The notes: generated by a model from the letters alone, not told the origin. Counted from the stretch's first letter, positions 19,326 through 28,556 are shown. The stretch: 64,000 bases of DNA from Heyndrickxia vini (GCF_016772275.1 NZ_CP065425.1:3623501-3687500); one strand, 5' to 3'. Numbers and translations: made by a program.

Positions 19326-19585
19326 TTCCCTTTGATGTACCTCCAAACTGCTTTATGAGACACTTTCTTTGCCTTTTTTTCCCTCTGATGTACCTCAAAA
19401 CTGCTCCATGAGGTACTTCCTTTGCCTTTTTTTCCCTCTGATGTACCTCCAAACTGCTCCATGAGGCACTTCCTTTGCCTTTTTTCCCACTAATGTACCT
19501 CCAAACTGCTCTATGAGGAACTTCCTTTGCTGTTTTTCCCTCTGATGTTCCTCCAAACTACGCTCTATGAGGCACTTCCTTTGCT
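19326..19585. repeat. Five tandem 52-53 bp hairpin repeats upstream of tctC
   Basis: Repeat starts (TGATGTACCT or variant) lie at 19333, 19386, 19439, 19491 and 19543, so periods are 53, 53, 52 and 52 bp. Each unit contains GTACCTC, 13 nt, then GAGGCAC or GAGGTAC; in copy 2 the arms pair perfectly. A CTTTGCC(T)n run follows each hairpin. The period is not a multiple of three, and apparent reading frames through it are artefacts. It lies between the terminator of the AbrB-like gene and the tctC promoter. Confidence 0.9.
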
Positions 19586-19586
19586 A

Positions 19587-19619
19587 TAAAAAAAAGAAGA
19601 GTTTAGAAGCTCTTCTTTT
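19587..19619 (-). terminator. Terminator of the AbrB-like gene
   Basis: AAAAGAAGAG/CTCTTCTTTT perfect 10-bp stem, 8-nt loop, followed on the minus strand by eight T. Confidence 0.9.
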
Positions 19620-19645
19620 CGAACGATTGTATTTAAAGTGTCTAT

Positions 19646-20788
19646 TTAAGCAGATATTCGCGAGCGCATCATTTTTCGGAGTTCCCACTGTTTTAACCCT
19701 CTAAAAAGTGTAGGTAGAACAATACAAACGACGAGTACACGAAGCACTTGAACGACGACGACAAAAGTGGAGTCTGCATCAAGAACAGCAGATGTCGTTG
19801 CCATTTCAGCAATCCCACCAGGGGCAAAGGCCAACATTGAAGTGATAAAAGAAATACCTGTAATGATGGAAACAAAATAGGCACAAACAAGCATCGAAAA
19901 AATCAACCCAATAGTTGTTAAAAGTGAGACCCACATTGTTTTTCCAATACCCGTGAGCATCTCTTTATTGAAACGTGATCCAATACTTGAAGCAATAAAA
20001 ATTTGCGATAAAATAATGGCACTATGAGGCCACCAGGCAATCAAATCGTGACCAATAATGGTAGAACTCAAAGTTTGCAAACAACCAACCCCCAGCATTC
20101 CGCCAACTAACCAAGGGGCCGGAAACTTCAAGTGTTTTCCAATATAGTAGCCACCCCATACTCCAAATGCTAGAATCAAAGTCCATAAGAGATGACTCCA
20201 TTCAAATCCAGGAACGACCCCGGGAGAGGCAACATGACTATTTACCATTCCCCCGTTAGCAGGTAGATGCGACCATGTAGACGCAAATAGCGGTATAGTC
20301 AGCACGACAAGAAATACACGCATCGTTTGTATGATCGTAACCACGATGGTATTAGCTCCGACCTCTTCAGCAATACTGGGCATGGCACTTAACCCACCAG
20401 GGGAAGTTCCAAAAAAGCTGGTGATCATATCAGTATGACTATATTTCCATAGAACCAATCCGGACAAAAGAGCAAAAATAATAGATAAAAAAAGCATAAC
20501 CAATATAACCAACCAATGTTCCTTAAAGGTGTGAACTACCGATAAATTAATTTTTTGCCCCAGTTCAATTGCTAGAATAATTTGACCGATTCTTAGCCAA
20601 TATGATGGTATTCCTTTTTGTCCACTGGGAATCTTTAAAAATGCTGGTCTTTTATATGAAAGAATAGCTGCTGCCAGTAAAGTTCCAATCATCCATCCAA
20701 TCGAAAGGCCAGCCAAAGAAAGAACGAGCCCGCCAATACAGCTAATTATCATAAAATAAATGCTTTGAAATAATGCTTTCCTTTTCAA
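19646..20788 (-). CDS. AbrB-family (PF05145) membrane protein
   Basis: A 380-residue protein with about ten helices in two homologous halves, each with a GGL/GGI-A-M motif (GTSPGGLSAMPSIAEE in the first, FAPGGIAEMATTSAVLD in the second). This is the membrane AbrB family, unrelated to the AbrB transition-state regulator. It is a presumed transporter of unknown substrate. The start is TTG 20788 behind AAGAAGGATATCGT. It lies divergent from a LysR regulator and inside a carboxylate-transport region, which suggests an organic acid substrate; this is inference. Confidence 0.75.
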   Translation of the reverse strand: MKRKALFQSIYFMIISCIGGLVLSLAGLSIGWMIGTLLAAAILSYKRPAFLKIPSGQKGIPSYWLRIGQIILAIELGQKINLSVVHTFKEHWLVILVMLFLSIIFALLSGLVLWKYSHTDMITSFFGTSPGGLSAMPSIAEEVGANTIVVTIIQTMRVFLVVLTIPLFASTWSHLPANGGMVNSHVASPGVVPGFEWSHLLWTLILAFGVWGGYYIGKHLKFPAPWLVGGMLGVGCLQTLSSTIIGHDLIAWWPHSAIILSQIFIASSIGSRFNKEMLTGIGKTMWVSLLTTIGLIFSMLVCAYFVSIITGISFITSMLAFAPGGIAEMATTSAVLDADSTFVVVVQVLRVLVVCIVLPTLFRGLKQWELRKMMRSRISA

Positions 20789-20950
20789 ACGATATCCTTC
20801 TTTCTTTTGATAAACTGTACTCCTGATGTGAAATAATAGTTGAATCGCTATATAAATAACTATAATATGGTTTTAGATATAAATAAAATATCCATTTTGA
20901 ATGGTGAACCATCAAAAAAATTGATGACTATATGAGGAGTTTTAATTTAT

Positions 20951-21832
20951 ATGGATGACCGAGATTGGCTCATTTTGCAAACCCTTTATTATGAGAAGAA
21001 TATTACTAAAACCGCTAAAGAGTTATATATTTCCCAACCTGCTTTAACAAATCGCCTGCAGCAAATAGAAAAAGAATTCGGGGTCCAAATTGTTAATAGA
21101 GGCAGGCGAGGTGTGCAATTTACACCGCAGGGAGAATATTTAGCAAAAAGTGCACATGAAATGCTTTTAAGAATACAAAAAATCAAGGAGAATGTTCGTG
21201 ATATGGAAAATCATGTAACAGGAACCTTAAGGATTGGTGTCACAAATTTTTTTGCTTATCATAAACTTCCCGAATTATTAAAGCTTTTTAAAGATCAATA
21301 TCCAAATATCGAATTTAAAATATCTACAGGTTTCAGCGGAGATATCGCCAATTTAGTGAGTAATGAAGATATCCATATAGGATTTGTAAGAGGTGATTAT
21401 GGATGGAAGGAGAAAAAGCATTTATTATTTGAAGAAAAAATTTGTATTGTTTCGAAAGAAAAAATAGACATTCAGCATCTCCCCCAGTTACCAAGAATCG
21501 ATTATCGGACAGATCACTTATTAAAAACATTAGTGGACCATTGGTGGGGAGAAAATTATTCTAAGCCGCCATTGATAAGCATTGAGGTTGATAAAGCGGA
21601 AACCTGCAAAGAAATGGTGATCAATGGATTAGGCTATGCCATTTTACCAAGTATGATTTTAGACGATATTGACGGCCTTTATAAAACGGAAATCAAAACA
21701 AAAAATAATGAAGCCATTTTACGAAAGACATGGATGTTTTACCATGAAGAATCGTTAAAGTTAAGTATGGTGAAAGCTTTTGTCACTTTCGTTGAGAATA
21801 TCGATTTCTACAATATAAATAAAACGTCGTAG
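20951..21832 (+). CDS. LysR-family transcriptional regulator
   Basis: A 293-residue regulator: N-terminal winged HTH with the recognition stretch YISQPALTNRLQQIEKEFG (residues 27-45), then a periplasmic-binding-like effector domain from about residue 90. It is divergently transcribed from the AbrB-family gene across a 162-bp AT-rich gap, the usual arrangement of a LysR protein and its target. GAGGAG lies 11 nt before the ATG. Confidence 0.85.
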   Translation: MDDRDWLILQTLYYEKNITKTAKELYISQPALTNRLQQIEKEFGVQIVNRGRRGVQFTPQGEYLAKSAHEMLLRIQKIKENVRDMENHVTGTLRIGVTNFFAYHKLPELLKLFKDQYPNIEFKISTGFSGDIANLVSNEDIHIGFVRGDYGWKEKKHLLFEEKICIVSKEKIDIQHLPQLPRIDYRTDHLLKTLVDHWWGENYSKPPLISIEVDKAETCKEMVINGLGYAILPSMILDDIDGLYKTEIKTKNNEAILRKTWMFYHEESLKLSMVKAFVTFVENIDFYNINKTS

Positions 21833-21961
21833 AAGATTCCTCTTCCGAAAGTAATATGCTCGGGAGTTTTCATAATTGATAAGAACATTTGAAACTTTTA
21901 TACTTATTGACGAAGTTGAAATATAATTCCCCATTTGAATTCATATTAGGAGGGATGTTTC

Positions 21962-23545
21962 CTGAAGGCAATTAAAGTATCATTACAGATAAAAATACTT
22001 GGGCTCGTATTGTTGCTAGGATTCCTTCTGATTTTCCTCCTAACAGGAATTTTCAGCTATATGGAAAGTAAGCAAATTCAAGAAAATAAAGGCAGGATGG
22101 CTTTGGAAATATCAAAAACGGTCTCTTTTATGCCTACAATAAAAAATGCTTTTCAAACCGCCGATCCTTCTAAAACGATCCAGCCTTTAGCAGAAAAGAT
22201 TCGAAAAGAAACCGGGGCAGAGTTCATTGTTATAGGAAATAAAGACGGTACGCGGTATTCACATCCTAATAAATCTGAAATTGGGAAAAAAATGAAGGGT
22301 GGAGATAATGAAAGAGCCCTCATTAATGGGGATTATTATATTTCCAAGGCGAAAGGTTCCCTCGGACCGTCTCTTAGAGGGAAATCACCCATATTCAACA
22401 AACAAGGTGAGATTATTGGCTTAGTTTCTGTAGGATTTCTCATAGAGGATATCCATCAGCAAGTCATGAATCATCTCATTAAAGTACTTATTGCTTCTCT
22501 TTTCACACTTATACTCTCGATTATTGGCAGTATTTTCCTAGCCCGCAATATTCGGAAGGACACGATGGGTTTAGAGCCATATGAAATTGCCGGACTATAT
22601 AAAGAAAAGAATGCGGTTCTGCATGCGGTGAAAGAGGGAATCTTAGCCATAGATCAAGAAGGCTTTATTACTATGATGAACCAGCCCGCAAAGAACCTTC
22701 TTCATATACAAGGTTCTGTTCGGCATAGAAAAGTGGATGGGCTCTTTCCGTCTAATTATCTTTATGAGGTATTGAAAACTGGAATCCCTCAAATGGATAA
22801 AGAAATGGTTTGGAAAGACCAAACCGTTATTGTGAACTGCACGCCACTTTTCGATAAAGATCGGATTACGGGGGTAGTTGCTTCTTTCCGGGACAAAACA
22901 GAAATCGAGCGGATGGTCAACACGATATCGGAGGTAAAAAGATATTCAGAAGATCTTCGTGCTCAAACACATGAATTCACGAATAAATTATATGTATTAT
23001 CCGGACTGCTTCAACTAGGAGAATATGAGCAGGCAATCAGCATGATCCAAAGTGAAACAAAAGATTTACAAATACAAAATTCTGTTGTTTTTAATCAAAT
23101 CAAGGATACAAAAGTACAAGCTATTCTTATTGGAAAATTGGGAAAAGCCTCTGAAAAAAAGCTTAAATTTACAATCGTTCCCGAAAGCTATTTAGAAATA
23201 CTGCCATCACATATGACACTTTCGAACTTAATAGTTATACTTGGAAACCTAATCGATAACGCATTTGAGGCTGTGTATGGAAAAGACGATCCGATTGTTA
23301 AATTTTTTGCGACAGATATCGGAAGCGATGTCATTTTTGAAGTAACGGATAACGGGAAAGGCATAAGTGAAAATGAAAAACCTCTTCTTTTTAACAGAGG
23401 GTACACATCAAAGCAAGGTACAGAACCTAGAGGATTTGGTTTGTCGAATGTCGAAGAGGCTGTAAACGCAATGGGCGGGATTATCGAAGTACAGAATAAT
23501 TCAGAGAACGGCACTGTATTTACGGTGTATCTGCCAAAGAAATAA
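21962..23545 (+). CDS. CitA/DcuS-type sensor histidine kinase (TCS 2), CTG start
   Basis: A paralogue of the kinase at 14259-15869. It has the same layout: TM1, Cache domain with RYSHPNKSEIGKKM and GSLGPSLRGKSPIF, TM2, PAS, the acceptor His in RAQTHEFTNKL, and HATPase with DNGKGIS and GFGLSNV. No ATG, GTG or TTG occurs in frame before TTG 22010, which would remove half of TM1. AGGAGGG at 21948-21954 lies 7 nt before CTG 21962, giving MKAIKVSLQIKILG as the N-terminus and 527 residues. The upstream in-frame stop is at 21947. The regulator gene follows closely, then citM. Confidence 0.82.
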   Translation: MKAIKVSLQIKILGLVLLLGFLLIFLLTGIFSYMESKQIQENKGRMALEISKTVSFMPTIKNAFQTADPSKTIQPLAEKIRKETGAEFIVIGNKDGTRYSHPNKSEIGKKMKGGDNERALINGDYYISKAKGSLGPSLRGKSPIFNKQGEIIGLVSVGFLIEDIHQQVMNHLIKVLIASLFTLILSIIGSIFLARNIRKDTMGLEPYEIAGLYKEKNAVLHAVKEGILAIDQEGFITMMNQPAKNLLHIQGSVRHRKVDGLFPSNYLYEVLKTGIPQMDKEMVWKDQTVIVNCTPLFDKDRITGVVASFRDKTEIERMVNTISEVKRYSEDLRAQTHEFTNKLYVLSGLLQLGEYEQAISMIQSETKDLQIQNSVVFNQIKDTKVQAILIGKLGKASEKKLKFTIVPESYLEILPSHMTLSNLIVILGNLIDNAFEAVYGKDDPIVKFFATDIGSDVIFEVTDNGKGISENEKPLLFNRGYTSKQGTEPRGFGLSNVEEAVNAMGGIIEVQNNSENGTVFTVYLPKK

Positions 23546-23562
23546 GCGAGGTGTTCCTAAGA

Positions 23563-24246
23563 TTGTCTAAATTAAATGTAGTCATTGCAGAAGATGATTT
23601 TCGGATAGCAAATATTCACGAAAAATTTTTGGAAAAGTTCGAGGAAATTAACGTAGTTGGAAAATCTCTGAACGGGGAACAAACTTTACAATTACTTAGG
23701 ACAATGAAAACTGATCTGTTGCTTTTAGATGTATACATGCCTGATATGCTAGGAACTGATTTGCTTCCTATCATCCGATCGGAATTTCCAAAAGTAAGCA
23801 TTATCATGATCACTGCCGCAACAGATAAAGACTTCCTTGAAAAATCCCTAAGTTATGGGGTAGAGAATTATTTAATCAAGCCTGTGAGCATGGAAAAATT
23901 TGAAGACGTTATTCAAGAATTTATTAAAAAGCGCTCTATTCTTACATCCAATCATGTAGTTAACCAACAATATGTTGATCAACTATTTGGATATGAAAAG
24001 AAAGAAAGTAGTGGAAATAGAGCAAAGTTACCAAAAGGGATTGATGAAATCACTTTAGAAAAAGTGAAAGCGGTTCTTCAAATAAAAAGAGACGGTCTTT
24101 CTGCCGAAGAGGTTGGAAATGAAATCGGTGCCTCCCGATCGACAGCTCGCAGATATTTAGAATATCTTTCATCTGTACAAGAAGCAAAAGCGGGAGTCGT
24201 TTATGGCATTGTGGGGAGACCCGAGAGAAAATACTATCCAATTTGA
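23563..24246 (+). CDS. CitT-type response regulator (TCS 2)
   Basis: A 227-residue paralogue of the first regulator: acidic pair in IAEDD, phospho-acceptor Asp in LLLLDVYMPDM, Lys in LIKP, and C-terminal HTH with STARRYLEYLSS. TTG 23563 is the likely start: GAGGTG lies 9 nt upstream, and the alternative GTG 23551 lies within that site. It is 17 bp after the kinase. B. subtilis CitT activates citM in response to citrate; the same role is expected here, as citM follows. Confidence 0.87.
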   Translation: MSKLNVVIAEDDFRIANIHEKFLEKFEEINVVGKSLNGEQTLQLLRTMKTDLLLLDVYMPDMLGTDLLPIIRSEFPKVSIIMITAATDKDFLEKSLSYGVENYLIKPVSMEKFEDVIQEFIKKRSILTSNHVVNQQYVDQLFGYEKKESSGNRAKLPKGIDEITLEKVKAVLQIKRDGLSAEEVGNEIGASRSTARRYLEYLSSVQEAKAGVVYGIVGRPERKYYPI

Positions 24247-24249
24247 TAC

Positions 24250-24295
24250 GAGGATGATCCAAAGATAAAGGCACAATTTGGATCATCCTCTCTTT
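24250..24295 (+). terminator. Hairpin after the CitT-like gene
   Basis: Perfect 14-bp stem GAGGATGATCCAAA / TTTGGATCATCCTC with a 13-nt loop, then TCTTT. The U-tract is short, so some read-through into citM is possible. Confidence 0.75.
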
Positions 24296-24410
24296 AAATG
24301 GAATATTACTCTTTCTATCAAACTCTTCAATTCTGCACCTCCAAATCTAGTGGGTCCTCGCGTGAGCAAAATGAGCAAAATGAATTTAAATCTTTTTAAT
24401 CACTTTATTG

Positions 24411-24447
24411 TGAAAACGGTTACAATACTGAAAATTTCACCTATACT
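24411..24447 (+). promoter_or_regulatory. citM promoter with overlapping CcpA operator
   Basis: TGAAAACGGTTACA (24411-24424) fits the cre consensus. Its right end overlaps a -35 box TTACAA (24420-24425), followed by a 16-nt spacer and TATACT (24442-24447). CcpA bound here would occlude RNA polymerase. Confidence 0.7.
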
Positions 24448-24475
24448 CAATATACAAACAAGAGAGGTGAAAATC

Positions 24476-25768
24476 ATGTTAGCAATATTAGGATTTTTAA
24501 TGATTATCATATTTATGATTTTAATTATGACCAAGCGACTTTCAGCCATGATTGCCCTTATGGTGATTCCAGTTATTTTCGCTCTTATTGGCGGATTTGG
24601 GAGTAAAATGGGCCCTATGGCACTGGAAGGCATAAAAAGTGTAGCTCCGACAGGAATTATGATTCTGTTTGCGATTCTATTTTTCGGAATCATGATCGAT
24701 GCGGGTGTCTTCGATCCAATCATTTCAACCATCCTAAAAGTGGTGAAAGGGGATCCGGTAAAAATAGCAATAGGGACGGCAATTCTTGCGCTATTAATTT
24801 CCCTTGATGGTGATGGAACAACAACTTACATGATTACGATTTCAGCGATGCTTCCATTATATAAACGCATCGGCATGAGACCGCTAGTACTTGCTGGTAT
24901 TGCGGTATCCGCCTCTGGGGTCATGAATCTTCTTCCATGGGGTGGACCGACTGCACGAGCAATGACCGCGTTGCATCTTGAAATGTCAGACATCTTTACA
25001 CCTGTTATTCCTTCTATGATTGGCGGCGTATTATTCGTATTATTTATGGCCTTCTGTCTTGGAAGAAAAGAACGCAAACGAGTAGGTATTCTTAAAATTG
25101 ATTACAGCACGATGGCTGAGATTGCTGTTACATCAGAGGGAGCTTCTTTAAAACGTCCGAAGCTCATTATTGTAAATTACGCGCTAACCATCTTGCTTTT
25201 AGTTGCATTAATCAAAGAAGTACTACCTACAACTGTCTTATTCATGATTGGATTCGCTATCGCGATAACGATGAATTATCCGAAATTAAGTGACCAAAAG
25301 GAACGTATTGCACACTATGCAGATAATGCTTTATCTGTTGTATCCATGGTGTTTGCAGCAGGGATCTTCACTGGTATTCTATCAGGGACAAAAATGGTGG
25401 ATGCTATGGCAAACACGATGATTACTCATATTCCCGATGCCTTTGGTTCACATTTTGCATTGATTACGGCAATTATCAGTGCACCATTTACATTTTTCAT
25501 GTCAAACGATGCATTTTACTACGGAGTACTTCCTTTACTTGCTAAGGCGGCTAGCGGTTATGGAATTGATCCCGCTATGATTGGACGGGCATCCCTTTTA
25601 GGATTACCTGTACATTTATTAAGCCCATTAGTTCCTTCAACTTACCTATTAGTTGGTATGGTCGGCGCGGATTTTGGCGATTTACAACGTTCATTCCTAA
25701 AATGGGCTTGTGGATCAACAGTCGTCATGATAGTAGTCGCGTTACTATTATCAATTATTCCTTTATAA
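24476..25768 (+). CDS. citM: CitM-type divalent metal-citrate symporter (CitMHS family)
   Basis: A 430-residue secondary transporter with about 12 helices, the same length as B. subtilis CitM. Conserved family stretches include LISLDGDGTTTYM (near residue 106), NLLPWGGPTARA (near 145) and MSNDAFYYGVLP near the end. It imports Mg2+-citrate with protons. The start at 24476 follows AGAGAGGTGAAAATC; an earlier ATG at 24278 lies inside the preceding hairpin. It is controlled by the promoter and cre described at 24411-24447, and probably by the TCS just upstream. Confidence 0.9.
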   Translation: MLAILGFLMIIIFMILIMTKRLSAMIALMVIPVIFALIGGFGSKMGPMALEGIKSVAPTGIMILFAILFFGIMIDAGVFDPIISTILKVVKGDPVKIAIGTAILALLISLDGDGTTTYMITISAMLPLYKRIGMRPLVLAGIAVSASGVMNLLPWGGPTARAMTALHLEMSDIFTPVIPSMIGGVLFVLFMAFCLGRKERKRVGILKIDYSTMAEIAVTSEGASLKRPKLIIVNYALTILLLVALIKEVLPTTVLFMIGFAIAITMNYPKLSDQKERIAHYADNALSVVSMVFAAGIFTGILSGTKMVDAMANTMITHIPDAFGSHFALITAIISAPFTFFMSNDAFYYGVLPLLAKAASGYGIDPAMIGRASLLGLPVHLLSPLVPSTYLLVGMVGADFGDLQRSFLKWACGSTVVMIVVALLLSIIPL

Positions 25769-25786
25769 AAATGTAAAATATGAAAA

Positions 25787-25816
25787 AAAGCTCGGAGGTC
25801 ATTTCCTCCGGGCTTT
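25787..25816. terminator. Bidirectional terminator between citM and the intracellular protease
   Basis: AAAGCTCGGAGG / CCTCCGGGCTTT (one G-U) around a 6-nt loop, A-run before and T-run after. It overlaps the stop codon of the protease gene. Confidence 0.85.
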
Positions 25817-26810
25817 ATTTATAAACAACCGAAACCGTTTGTGCTGGCAATTGCAGACTTTTGGATTCTATCGTAATGGTAATTTCCTTTTCACCGCTTT
25901 CTTGCGCCGTTGAAAAGTTTAATAAACCATTACCTTGTGCTTTTTTGCTAAGACCAAGATCTTCGGTCGTTTTGCATAATTGTGCGTATAGCTCCGCTTC
26001 CGTTAGGGTACGATCAAATTCTTTTTCAGCAATATTTTTGACTAAAGCAGCCGCACCACTTACATGTGGAGTTGCCATAGAAGTTCCTGATAGCTTGGCG
26101 AATTTCCCACCTGGATAAGTGGAGAAAATTTCAACCCCCGGTGCAACTAAATCGATTTCATCATTCGTATTTGAAAAATCCGCTAAATTCTTTTCTAAAT
26201 CAACTGCTCCAACTTGTACAACTTCAGGGTATGCTCCCGGATAGTCCATTTCATCCGTATCATCTTTTCCATCACCACTATTCCCCGCAGCGCAAACGAC
26301 TAGAATATTATTTTGAACCGCCTTTTGAATCAATTGATGTTCTTCTTCCTCTTCCGGTCCGCCTAGGGACATGGAAATAACGGAGACCTTCTCCTTATTC
26401 GGACCTTCCCAATTAATTGCATAGTCAATCGCTGCATTAATCCACTTGATATCCCCTTGTCCATTTCCATCCAATGCCTTTAAGACTAAAACCTTTGCCT
26501 TTGGTGCGACCCCTACCACTCCATAATGATTTATCGCTGCCAGGATTGTTCCACATACATGTGTTCCATGTCCGTGATCATCTTGATAATCACCTGTGTT
26601 CGTGAAATCTTTCCCTTCAATAATTTGTTCCTTTAAATCAGGATGTGTTTTGTCAATGCCTGTATCAATGACGGCAATCACAATACCTTCTCCATAATTA
26701 CCTTTTTCCCAAACTTCCTCCGCATGGATTACTCCAATACCTGCCGGAATATTTTCCTCTACTGAATCAACAATCTCTATTACCTTATAAGGAATTAACT
26801 TTTTTTCCAT
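25815..26810 (-). CDS. Intracellular subtilisin-like serine protease (ISP)
   Basis: A 331-residue S8 protease without a signal peptide. The N-terminal extension MEKKLIPYKV carries the LIPY element that blocks the active site in intracellular subtilisins until it is cleaved. The triad is D49 (AVIDTG), H81 (GHGTHV) and S244 (GTSMATPHVSG); oxyanion N177 is in AAGNSG. The start at 26810 follows AAAGGGGAAAGACG; an upstream ATG would add 23 residues with no ribosome site. Such enzymes degrade cytoplasmic proteins in stationary phase and sporulation. It resembles B. subtilis IspA. Confidence 0.88.
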   Translation of the reverse strand: MEKKLIPYKVIEIVDSVEENIPAGIGVIHAEEVWEKGNYGEGIVIAVIDTGIDKTHPDLKEQIIEGKDFTNTGDYQDDHGHGTHVCGTILAAINHYGVVGVAPKAKVLVLKALDGNGQGDIKWINAAIDYAINWEGPNKEKVSVISMSLGGPEEEEEHQLIQKAVQNNILVVCAAGNSGDGKDDTDEMDYPGAYPEVVQVGAVDLEKNLADFSNTNDEIDLVAPGVEIFSTYPGGKFAKLSGTSMATPHVSGAAALVKNIAEKEFDRTLTEAELYAQLCKTTEDLGLSKKAQGNGLLNFSTAQESGEKEITITIESKSLQLPAQTVSVVYK

Positions 26811-26972
26811 CGTCTTTCCCCTTTCATTAAGAGATTGAAAACCTTTCTTTAATAGTAATAGATTCATTTTAAAAAACAAGATACTTTACTGAATTTTCTA
26901 AAAATGATTCTATTGTACGAAATCATTATTCCTAGTTTTCTACTAAAGAAGTGATCGAATGACAAAAAAGGC

Positions 26973-28238
26973 CTACACCCCTTTCCGTATTCGCGGGAAA
27001 GTAAGGGATAAGACCGTTCCTACTCCTTTCGTGCTATTCACTTGTATATTGCCGTCCATTTCATCGATGATTTGCCTTGAGACCATTAGTCCCAGTCCGG
27101 TTCCTTTTTCTTTTGTGGAGTAAAAAGGCAGTCCAAAATTCTCCATCGACTCTTTGCTCATCCCTTCTCCATTATCAGATATTGATATGTACACATGCTT
27201 ATGATCAGCAGTAACCTCTAAATCTATTATTCCATTCCCACTTGATGCTTCAATTCCATTTTTAATTAGATTAATAAGCAATTGTTGAACCCTGCTACTA
27301 TTTCCAGCTAGATAGATTGGCAACTTCTGTGCAAAATTTAATTGAACATTATTAAGCGTTGCAAATGTTGATAAAGAGCGTACAGCCTTATTTATTTCAC
27401 GTATGATATCTAGCTTACTGACTTCATTTGATTGACTTTTGCCTAAAGCCAAATAGTCAGCAATGATGGAATTTGCTCGGTCTACTTCTTCTATACAAAT
27501 TTTTATATAATCCTTTTCAGACCTAGATAAGTGGGTGGAGGCTTGTAAAATTTGCATAAATCCTCTAATACTCGTCATCGGATTCCTAATTTCATGAGCA
27601 ACACTTGCCGCAAGCTGCCCAATCACATTAAACTTTTCTGCGTTTTGAAATTCTTTTTGTAAAGCTGTTTTTTCAATTTGTGATTCAATTAAATAAATAA
27701 CAATCCAGGTAACTATTACATTTTCTAATAAGTATGATATGTAAATGGATAGCTTTATTGATGTTATACTAATCGGCATTACTATACTTCCGATTATCGG
27801 AAGTAAAAGTGACGCAATTAATAATAACGTAGATGAAAAGATTAGTTTCTTTTTTAATGTCCAAGAAAAAAATTGCTTTCGTATTCGATAGATATATATG
27901 CATCCGATAATCATTACGCTTATGGCAGGAAACATTCCAAGTCCCCCCATAAAAATACGGACAATAATGTAAAACAATGAAACAATAATGCCTACTATAT
28001 TTCCTCCGTATATGAAGGATAGATACCATGGGATATATCTCAAATCAAGATATTTCCCCTCTCCTAGTTGAATGGCAAAAGTCAGTGATAGCGAGATGCT
28101 TAACAAACACATAAGTCCAAAGATAATCTTTCGTTTCAGATCATTAATTTTACCATTCGCAAAAACTAAAAATAGTACGAAGGGAAATAACACCATTAAC
28201 ACTTGAAGTAAGATTCTTTCGAACTGAAATTCCATCAA
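26973..28238 (-). CDS. KinB-like membrane histidine kinase
   Basis: A 421-residue kinase. About six helices span residues 8-185 with short loops and no large outer sensor domain, as in KinB and the 5TM receptor class. The H-box is SVAHEIRNPMTSIRGFMQ, then N, G1 (DNGEGMS), F (FYSTKEKG) and G2 (GTGLGL) boxes. It probably feeds phosphate into the Spo0F-Spo0A relay. An ATG at 28235 or TTG at 28238 is the start, behind AAAGGGG. No regulator gene is adjacent, typical of orphan sporulation kinases. Confidence 0.8.
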   Translation of the reverse strand: MMEFQFERILLQVLMVLFPFVLFLVFANGKINDLKRKIIFGLMCLLSISLSLTFAIQLGEGKYLDLRYIPWYLSFIYGGNIVGIIVSLFYIIVRIFMGGLGMFPAISVMIIGCIYIYRIRKQFFSWTLKKKLIFSSTLLLIASLLLPIIGSIVMPISITSIKLSIYISYLLENVIVTWIVIYLIESQIEKTALQKEFQNAEKFNVIGQLAASVAHEIRNPMTSIRGFMQILQASTHLSRSEKDYIKICIEEVDRANSIIADYLALGKSQSNEVSKLDIIREINKAVRSLSTFATLNNVQLNFAQKLPIYLAGNSSRVQQLLINLIKNGIEASSGNGIIDLEVTADHKHVYISISDNGEGMSKESMENFGLPFYSTKEKGTGLGLMVSRQIIDEMDGNIQVNSTKGVGTVLSLTFPRIRKGV

Positions 28239-28529
28239 ACTTGAACCCCTTTTGAAAACTATGATGTCTTTACAGTAAGATTCGATATAAATCGGGAAAA
28301 TCCTTTATTAAAAAAGACCATGATAAAACTTATTATTAGTTTTGCAAGCTTATAGATGAAAGTGGAAATCAATAGAAATATTAAACAAGATCGAAAAGGT
28401 AGGAATTTGTCGAAAAATTTTTTTATAAAAAAGGAAAATATGTCCCACGGCATATTGATTGAAGTAGTTAGCTCGGTTATTATTTCTATAATTATAAATA
28501 TTTTAATTTTTCTAAACAAAGGAGGGTAG

Positions 28530-28556
28530 ATGTTAACAAATGTTCTATTTTTTTAG
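28530..28556 (+). CDS. Leader peptide upstream of cstA (8 residues)
   Basis: ATG at 28530 has a very strong site, AAAGGAGGG, 3 nt upstream, and encodes MLTNVLFF before TAG at 28554-28556. The cstA ribosome site (AGGAAGGGGAAG) begins right at that stop. Translation of the short frame would bring ribosomes to the cstA start. No alternative hairpins are obvious. The rest of the 336-bp gap is AT-rich and shows no gene. Confidence 0.45.
   Translation: MLTNVLFF

Noticed and set aside
19231..19462. Minus-strand open frames through the tandem repeat (MEVHQREKK..., MEQFGGTSEG...)
   Set aside because: The period is not a multiple of three, there is no ribosome site, and the frames only reflect the DNA repeat.
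19326..19585. Repeat array looks CRISPR-like
   Set aside because: Units are contiguous and alike over their full length; there are no unique spacers and no cas genes nearby.
28259..28519. Minus-strand frame of 86 codons upstream of cstA
   Set aside because: It is a Phe/Ile-rich read of AT-rich DNA, lacks a ribosome site and overlaps the cstA control region.
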